Shown: piece after piece, positions 6,281 to 8,845 of the stretch
How the letters are laid out: every line of letters starts with the position of its first letter
Numbering within the stretch: position 1 is the first letter of the stretch
Origin: CAYLNG01 sp964497855
Lineage (GTDB): Bacteria > Verrucomicrobiota > Kiritimatiellia > SS1-B-03-39 > UBA6053
Assembly (NCBI GenBank): GCA_964497855.1
Contig: CAZCFM010000139.1
Coordinates: forward strand, 1-8,845
DNA length: 8,845 nt
Reading direction: 5' to 3'
Position numbers and translations under genes: made by a program
The notes under the pieces: generated by a model
What the model was told of the DNA's origin: nothing
Databases searched by the model: none
Seen by the model: only the letters and a program-made list of their open reading frames with translations

Positions 6281-6668
6281 CAGCTACGCGCTTCTGGCCT
6301 ACCTCTTCGACGAACCGGGCGCGGAAACCGTCTCCGAAACCTTCAAACAGGCCCTGACGGATAAAAAACGCATTTACATCTGTACCGTGAACTGGGCGGA
6401 GGTGATGTACCGCACCATCCGGGTCAAAGGGAAAAACGCCTGGAAATCCGTGCAGTCCCATCTTCAGGATTTACCCTTTGAAATCGTCGATGCGGATCAG
6501 GCCCTCAGCGAGGCCGCCGCCGAATTCAAGGCCAGCCACAACATTTCGCTGGCCGACGCCTACGCCGCCGCCCTCACCAAGGAAAAACGGGCGGAGCTGA
6601 TGACCGGGGATCCGGAGTTTGAACCGCTGGAGGCGGCACTCAAGACCATCGTTTGGCTGAACCAGTGA
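6261..6668 (+). CDS. vapC: PIN-domain ribonuclease toxin (VapC-like, 135 aa)
   Basis: This is a Mg2+-dependent PIN-fold RNase, likely the toxin of a type II pair that acts on tRNA or rRNA, as in characterised VapCs. The four acidic positions of the family are present: Asp7 in VVFDSYALLAYL, Glu47 in TVNWAEVMYR, Asp99 in ISLADAYAAALT and Asp117 in LMTGDPEF. So the site looks intact. The start is TTG at 6261: AGGAGG at 6249-6254 lies six bases before it, and the family begins with a few residues before the VFDS strand. Upstream codons in this frame (from 6228) give a basic stretch atypical of PIN proteins. The gene lies +1 to the antitoxin and overlaps its end by 20 bases. No terminator hairpin follows the stop. 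The target is not predictable from sequence. Confidence 0.88.
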   Translation: MKNVVFDSYALLAYLFDEPGAETVSETFKQALTDKKRIYICTVNWAEVMYRTIRVKGKNAWKSVQSHLQDLPFEIVDADQALSEAAAEFKASHNISLADAYAAALTKEKRAELMTGDPEFEPLEAALKTIVWLNQ

Positions 6669-6807
6669 CTGAAAATTGAGACGGAACGACTTCTCCCTAA
6701 CATCGGAAACCCCATGTCCCGTCCCCTCCGACCTTCGGAAAAGGCAAGCGCAAGAAAGTTTGCCATATTCCCGGATTCTGCCACTTTTCCCCCATGAACA
6801 TCGTTCC

Positions 6808-6954
6808 ATCGGCTATGCCCGCCGGGAAAACGTCCACACCGCCATCCAGCGGGCCATTGAAACCTTAAAGACCACCGATTATGAGCCGGAGCCTCATTTT
6901 CGTGGCGTCACGAAAATGGTCACCCGCTGGAAAGGAGGCCCTGAGGAGAAGTTT
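6808..6954 (+). pseudogene. Second decayed DinD-like fragment, N-terminal to middle part
   Basis: The plus strand reads IGYARRENVHTAIQRAIE, then TLKTTDYEPEPHFRGVTKMV and TRWKGGPEEKF. DinD-type proteins have LGYARWENFxxxIxRAxESCxxxGxxxxxHFxxVTKMVxLGxGxQREIEDF. The fragment is readily aligned, with Trp to Arg (one transition in the codon) and Phe to Val inside ARWENF, and decay after KMV. The surrounding frame is open from 6676 to 7047, but sequence before 6808 and after about 6954 is not DinD-like, and the tail overlaps the end of the HNH gene on the other strand. It shares a 19-base stretch (TTTTCGTGGCGTCACGAAA) with the fragment at 5732-5857. Confidence 0.6.
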
Positions 6955-6967
6955 GCTCAGAAAACAA

Positions 6968-7762
6968 TCAGTTTTGAAAAACTTCCTCGCGGTGATAGCG
7001 AAGAAAATCCCGATCTGGCTCGGCTAACTTTAGAGGCAATCGGATAGGCTGTCCTGAAAACGGAACGAAATTCTGCTCCAGAGCTGGCTGTGGAAAGAAA
7101 CTCCGCAGTCGTTCGCTCAGAATAACGTTCAACTCGTCATCCAGCGTGATGAGTCCTGAGTCAAAAGCGGCGTCGTGAAGCGTGGAGAGGCAAAGTCCAT
7201 TACGCGGATTGAGTCGGTCGTCTGGAAACTTTCCCCACGGCTTGATGTGACTTGCCACCAGCAAACGCGGCACGTTGATGCCACTGATGCAGCAGCGAAT
7301 ATCGTAGGCTGTGAGAACTGACTGTCGGAAAAATTGCTGACCGCGTCGGATTTTGACAGAGGCCTGCGTTTCAGTCGGGCCAGTCGGTGTAACAAGCCGT
7401 ACTCTGTCGCGAGCGAGAAAATCCAACTCCTTGGTTTCGTCCGTTGTGAACAGGTCGTGAAGCAACTCCTCGCTCTCCGAACCGAGCGTGTCGAGATTCG
7501 ACTGGAACTCGCTCCACATGGCCCTGTCTTGTTTCGTAGCTCCGGGCAGGCCTCGAATCCCGCGAGCCTGCTGGACCGGGTCGAGTGCCGCGAAGTTGCA
7601 GAGTTTCATCGCGAGACTGTTTGGTGTCCGGCCCATTTTCTCGGCAGCTTCGATGATGATGGGATTGCCCTTGTGCAATTTCCCGAAGGGTAGTTTGCAG
7701 TAGAGATTCAGCGCGATGAGGAAATGCTCACGCGTCCACTTTAATGCCTGTACTTTTGCCAT
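6968..7762 (-). CDS. HNH endonuclease (264 aa), probable restriction or defence nuclease
   Basis: The C-terminal half carries an HNH domain of the HNH_2 type: RRGQQFFRQSVLTAYDIRCC (139-158), SHIKPWGK (His172), NPRNGLCL (Asn188) and LHDAAFDSGLI (His196, Asp197). This fits a one-metal beta-beta-alpha nuclease. The N-terminal part, WTREHFLIALNLYCKLPFGK (9-28) with GRTPNSLAMKLCNFAALDP (44-62), is a conserved region seen in proteins annotated as putative restriction endonucleases (COG3440-like). Its substrate and partners are not known to me. No methyltransferase gene is in the window. The ATG at 7762 is the only good start; no ribosome site is visible, so it may be translated from a leaderless or shared transcript with the 73-residue gene 41 bases upstream. 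Codon use looks less GC-rich than acs and mfd, suggesting separate acquisition. All key HNH residues are present. Confidence 0.85.
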   Translation of the reverse strand: MAKVQALKWTREHFLIALNLYCKLPFGKLHKGNPIIIEAAEKMGRTPNSLAMKLCNFAALDPVQQARGIRGLPGATKQDRAMWSEFQSNLDTLGSESEELLHDLFTTDETKELDFLARDRVRLVTPTGPTETQASVKIRRGQQFFRQSVLTAYDIRCCISGINVPRLLVASHIKPWGKFPDDRLNPRNGLCLSTLHDAAFDSGLITLDDELNVILSERLRSFFPQPALEQNFVPFSGQPIRLPLKLAEPDRDFLRYHREEVFQN

Positions 7763-7803
7763 ATCGAAGGTTTACACACCGCGCATTTGGTTGCCAGCCA
7801 ATT

Positions 7804-8025
7804 CTACACGCCGACTTCGACGATACGATAGTCATTGGAATTTTCCTCGGTGTCCATGTCACCCGCAGCAATCGCCGCCTTCACTTTGGCAAAGAAATCA
7901 TCAATCTTCGATTGGGCCCGATGAATGCTTTCAAAGCGCATCGGCTTGCGGACTTCGTCGTTTTCTTCCGTCCAGTTGGCATCATCCCAGCCGTAGAGGT
8001 ATTTCATCTCAACTTTATAGAGCAT
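7804..8025 (-). CDS. Small acidic protein of unknown function (73 aa)
   Basis: The protein reads MLYKVEMKYLYGWDDANW, then TEENDEVRKPMRFESIHRAQ, SKIDDFFAKVKAAIAAGDMD and ends in NDYRIVEV. It has no signal peptide or membrane segment. It mixes aromatic residues in a GWDDAxW motif with an acidic surface and a final YRIVEV strand, and looks like a compact folded domain. I have the impression of a widespread family of small hypothetical proteins with GWDDAxW near the start and DYRIVEV at the end, but cannot name it. A 17-bp-spaced promoter-like pair ends five bases before the ATG. It lies 41 bases upstream of the HNH gene on the same strand, so the two may be co-transcribed. A start at the internal ATG (MKYLYGW) is possible. 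Confidence 0.68.
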   Translation of the reverse strand: MLYKVEMKYLYGWDDANWTEENDEVRKPMRFESIHRAQSKIDDFFAKVKAAIAAGDMDTEENSNDYRIVEVGV

Positions 8026-8030
8026 TGTTG

Positions 8031-8059
8031 ACTGTAGATTCGACAGACTTTTTTGGCAA
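8031..8059 (-). promoter_or_regulatory. Candidate promoter of the 73-aa gene and HNH unit
   Basis: On the minus strand TTGCCA (8059-8054), a 17-base spacer and TACAGT (8036-8031) are followed by five bases and the ATG at 8025. There is no Shine-Dalgarno site. The same TTGCCA box and near-identical geometry occur before the adenosine deaminase start, which supports a real, probably leaderless, promoter. Confidence 0.42.
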
Positions 8060-8111
8060 GCTTCGTAAGGTCGCGAAAAATATTTATCCGCCCTAAACCC
8101 TTCCGGGGCCT

Positions 8112-8352
8112 ATGCACAGGGCGCGGGATCCCGCTCAGCGACCTGATGCGGGGGCCATTTCGGAGGTAGGCCCGGTGAGTTCCTTTTGAAGACGGTGCAG
8201 AACCAATTCCGGGGGCTTGCTGATCCGGCGTTCACACTGCGGATGAGCTGCTGGTGAAGGCCAATGCCATTTATCCAGTCTCCCTTGAGAAGCTGAAGCG
8301 GATGCGGCAGCGTCTGGCGGAACACGGGTTCACGAGCTTTGCGAAGGCGTAG
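8112..8352 (+). pseudogene. Decayed gene of unknown family, two frameshifts
   Basis: Three consecutive reading-frame pieces join into a plausible 80-residue product. First is MHRARDPAQRPDAGAISEVG from the ATG at 8112, ending just after PVSSF. Second, in another frame from about 8180, is FLLKTVQNQFRGLADPAFT. Third, from about 8236, is TADELLVKANAIYPVSLEKL followed by KRMRQRLAEHGFTSFAKA and the stop at 8350-8352. Each switch happens where the sense continues smoothly, which suggests two small indels in a former gene. I do not recognise the family. The longer minus-strand frame over the same bases (8388-8110) has no protein-like features and is probably a shadow. Confidence 0.35.
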
Positions 8353-8371
8353 ATCGGGGAGGGTAAATTTT

Positions 8372-8515
8372 ATGAAATATGTGGGCAATTGGTTGCGAAA
8401 TTTCGAAACGCTCCAAAAAGCGAAGGGCCTCGATGATACTCACCGAAGCCCAGACGCCGACCGGGGTCTTTCTTTGCCGACAACCAGTGGATCAGGGAAG
8501 AAAATGATCCATTAG
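8372..8515 (+). CDS. Possible 47-residue ORF, unknown
   Basis: An ATG at 8372 is preceded by GGGGAGGG (8356-8363) eight bases upstream, a good ribosome site. The frame runs MKYVGNWLRNFETLQKAKGL, then DDTHRSPDADRGLSLPTTSG and SGKKMIH, stopping at TAG 8513-8515. The first half is protein-like and the second half less so. A neighbouring frame reads FADNQWIREENDPLENAPVN across the stop, so the real product may be a frameshifted longer gene. Treat as a weak call. Confidence 0.25.
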   Translation: MKYVGNWLRNFETLQKAKGLDDTHRSPDADRGLSLPTTSGSGKKMIH

Positions 8516-8518
8516 AAA

Positions 8519-8542
8519 ACGCCCCTGTAAACGCCCCTGTAA
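8519..8542 (+). repeat. Tandem 12-bp repeat, two perfect copies
   Basis: ACGCCCCTGTAA occurs at 8519-8530 and 8531-8542. In one frame it encodes NAPVNAPVN within ENDPLENAPVNAPVNLTT, resembling the short proline-valine linker repeats found before C-terminal winged-helix domains in some ATP-binding transcriptional-regulator-like proteins. No intact gene surrounds it. Confidence 0.6.
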
Positions 8543-8800
8543 ATTTGACAACACGCAACTCCGGAGCGGAGGCGGCGGACACAGAGGGCAAAGCCCCCTC
8601 ACAGGCAGGAATGCCTGTGTCACCTTCGCGCGTCATCCGCTCCGGGATGCGTACTGGCGTCGGTGGGTTACTCCTGTAGGAGTCGGTTCAGGCGGGATCC
8701 TGCGGAATCGGGGGCGGTTCGGATATGGCATTCCCACAGGCTGTAATTCCTCATGGAATGGGATGCTCCCCGCGTCCGGCAACCCGCTGAGGGACGTTTT
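8543..8800. other. Gene-free stretch with short palindromes
   Basis: No supported reading frame. The stretch contains three short inverted repeats: CACAGGCA-GGAA-TGCCTGTG (8600-8619), ACTCCT-GT-AGGAGT (8670-8683) and ATTCC-TCAT-GGAAT (8746-8759). None is followed by a T run, so they are not typical intrinsic terminators. They may be REP-like debris downstream of the minus-strand gene that enters from the right. Confidence 0.55.
8600..8619. repeat. Perfect 8-bp stem, 4-nt loop inverted repeat
   Basis: CACAGGCA (8600-8607), loop GGAA (8608-8611) and TGCCTGTG (8612-8619) form a perfect hairpin. A GNRA-like GGAA loop would close it in RNA. No T tract follows on either strand. It could be a dispersed repetitive palindrome; copy number in the genome would tell. 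Confidence 0.6.
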
Positions 8801-8845
8801 TCACTCCCCTTTGCGGTCTTCGAGTTCGGTCCAGCGGTGCATCCG
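8801..8845 (-). CDS. C-terminal end of an unidentified minus-strand gene (runs off right edge)
   Basis: The minus strand reads RMHRWTELEDRKGE and stops at TGA (complement of 8801-8803). The composition is protein-like, the frame is open to the edge, and the stretch downstream of the stop has no coding frame, as expected after a gene end. It is too short to identify. An internal ATG codes the second residue, so a tiny ORF starting there cannot be excluded. Confidence 0.38.
   Translation of the reverse strand, partial: RMHRWTELEDRKGE

Noticed and set aside
6897..6916. Perfect palindrome TTTTCGTGGCGTCACGAAAA, with a near copy at 5791-5810, as a protein-binding site
   Set aside because: Both copies encode FRGVTK in the DinD remnants in the same frame, so shared ancestry of the coding sequence explains the repeat; the palindrome is probably a by-product of those codons.
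8110..8388. 92-codon minus-strand frame
   Set aside because: It has no ribosome site or domain-like features, and the plus strand of the same bases has more protein-like pieces.
8370..8636. 88-codon minus-strand frame
   Set aside because: It is translated through the tandem repeat and palindrome region, with no motif and no ribosome site.
1..8845. CRISPR array, tRNA or rRNA genes
   Set aside because: No regularly spaced repeats, no tRNA-like cloverleaf or TTCRANNC box, and no conserved rRNA segments were seen on reading either strand.

Overview
The window is high-GC bacterial DNA. Two conserved housekeeping genes fill the first 5.6 kb, and a ragged accessory stretch fills the rest. The intergenic region at 100-290 is a low-complexity mix of AACCAGA-like, TTCAACC-like and CTCCCC runs next to GGAATGCGG repeats. 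I associate this style with Verrucomicrobiota, Kiritimatiellota and related PVC-group genomes. That assignment is an inference from sequence texture and carries low to moderate confidence.

Layout. Bases 1-53 (minus) are the first codons of a probable adenosine deaminase that runs off the left edge. After the low-complexity spacer, 379-2367 (plus) encodes a full-length AMP-forming acetyl-CoA synthetase. A possible 19-residue GTG-started leader peptide precedes it; the leader has a strong ribosome site and ends in an ATGA overlap with the synthetase start. Fifteen bases beyond the synthetase stop, and convergent with it, lies mfd (5628-2383, minus), the transcription-repair coupling factor. Bases 5629-8845 are accessory. 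They hold a type II toxin-antitoxin pair (AbrB/SpoVT-fold antitoxin and PIN-domain VapC-like toxin, 6011-6668, plus) flanked by two different decayed fragments of a DinD-like gene. Next come an HNH endonuclease (7762-6968, minus) and a small conserved-looking acidic protein (8025-7804, minus). The final 750 bases contain only broken reading frames, a 12-bp tandem repeat and several short palindromes. The last 45 bases look like the C-terminal end of another minus-strand gene.

How the parts relate. acs activates acetate to acetyl-CoA, and mfd rescues DNA lesions that stall RNA polymerase; they share no obvious pathway and are simply tail to tail. The TA pair forms a tight operon: the toxin starts at TTG inside the antitoxin gene, behind an AGGAGG site. 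The HNH protein and the 73-residue protein may form a second minus-strand unit.

The most interesting observations are four. First, a recurrent promoter geometry (TTGxCA, 17 bp, -10-like hexamer, 5-7 nt, ATG) with no Shine-Dalgarno site occurs in front of three genes, suggesting leaderless transcripts. Second, two complementary, out-of-order DinD remnants flank the TA pair. Third, the synthetase carries a substituted VSAHRFATAE motif where the family has VSGHRxGTAE. Fourth, doubled repeats upstream of the TA promoter resemble either an operator or a leftover transposon end. No complete new multi-gene system could be demonstrated here.
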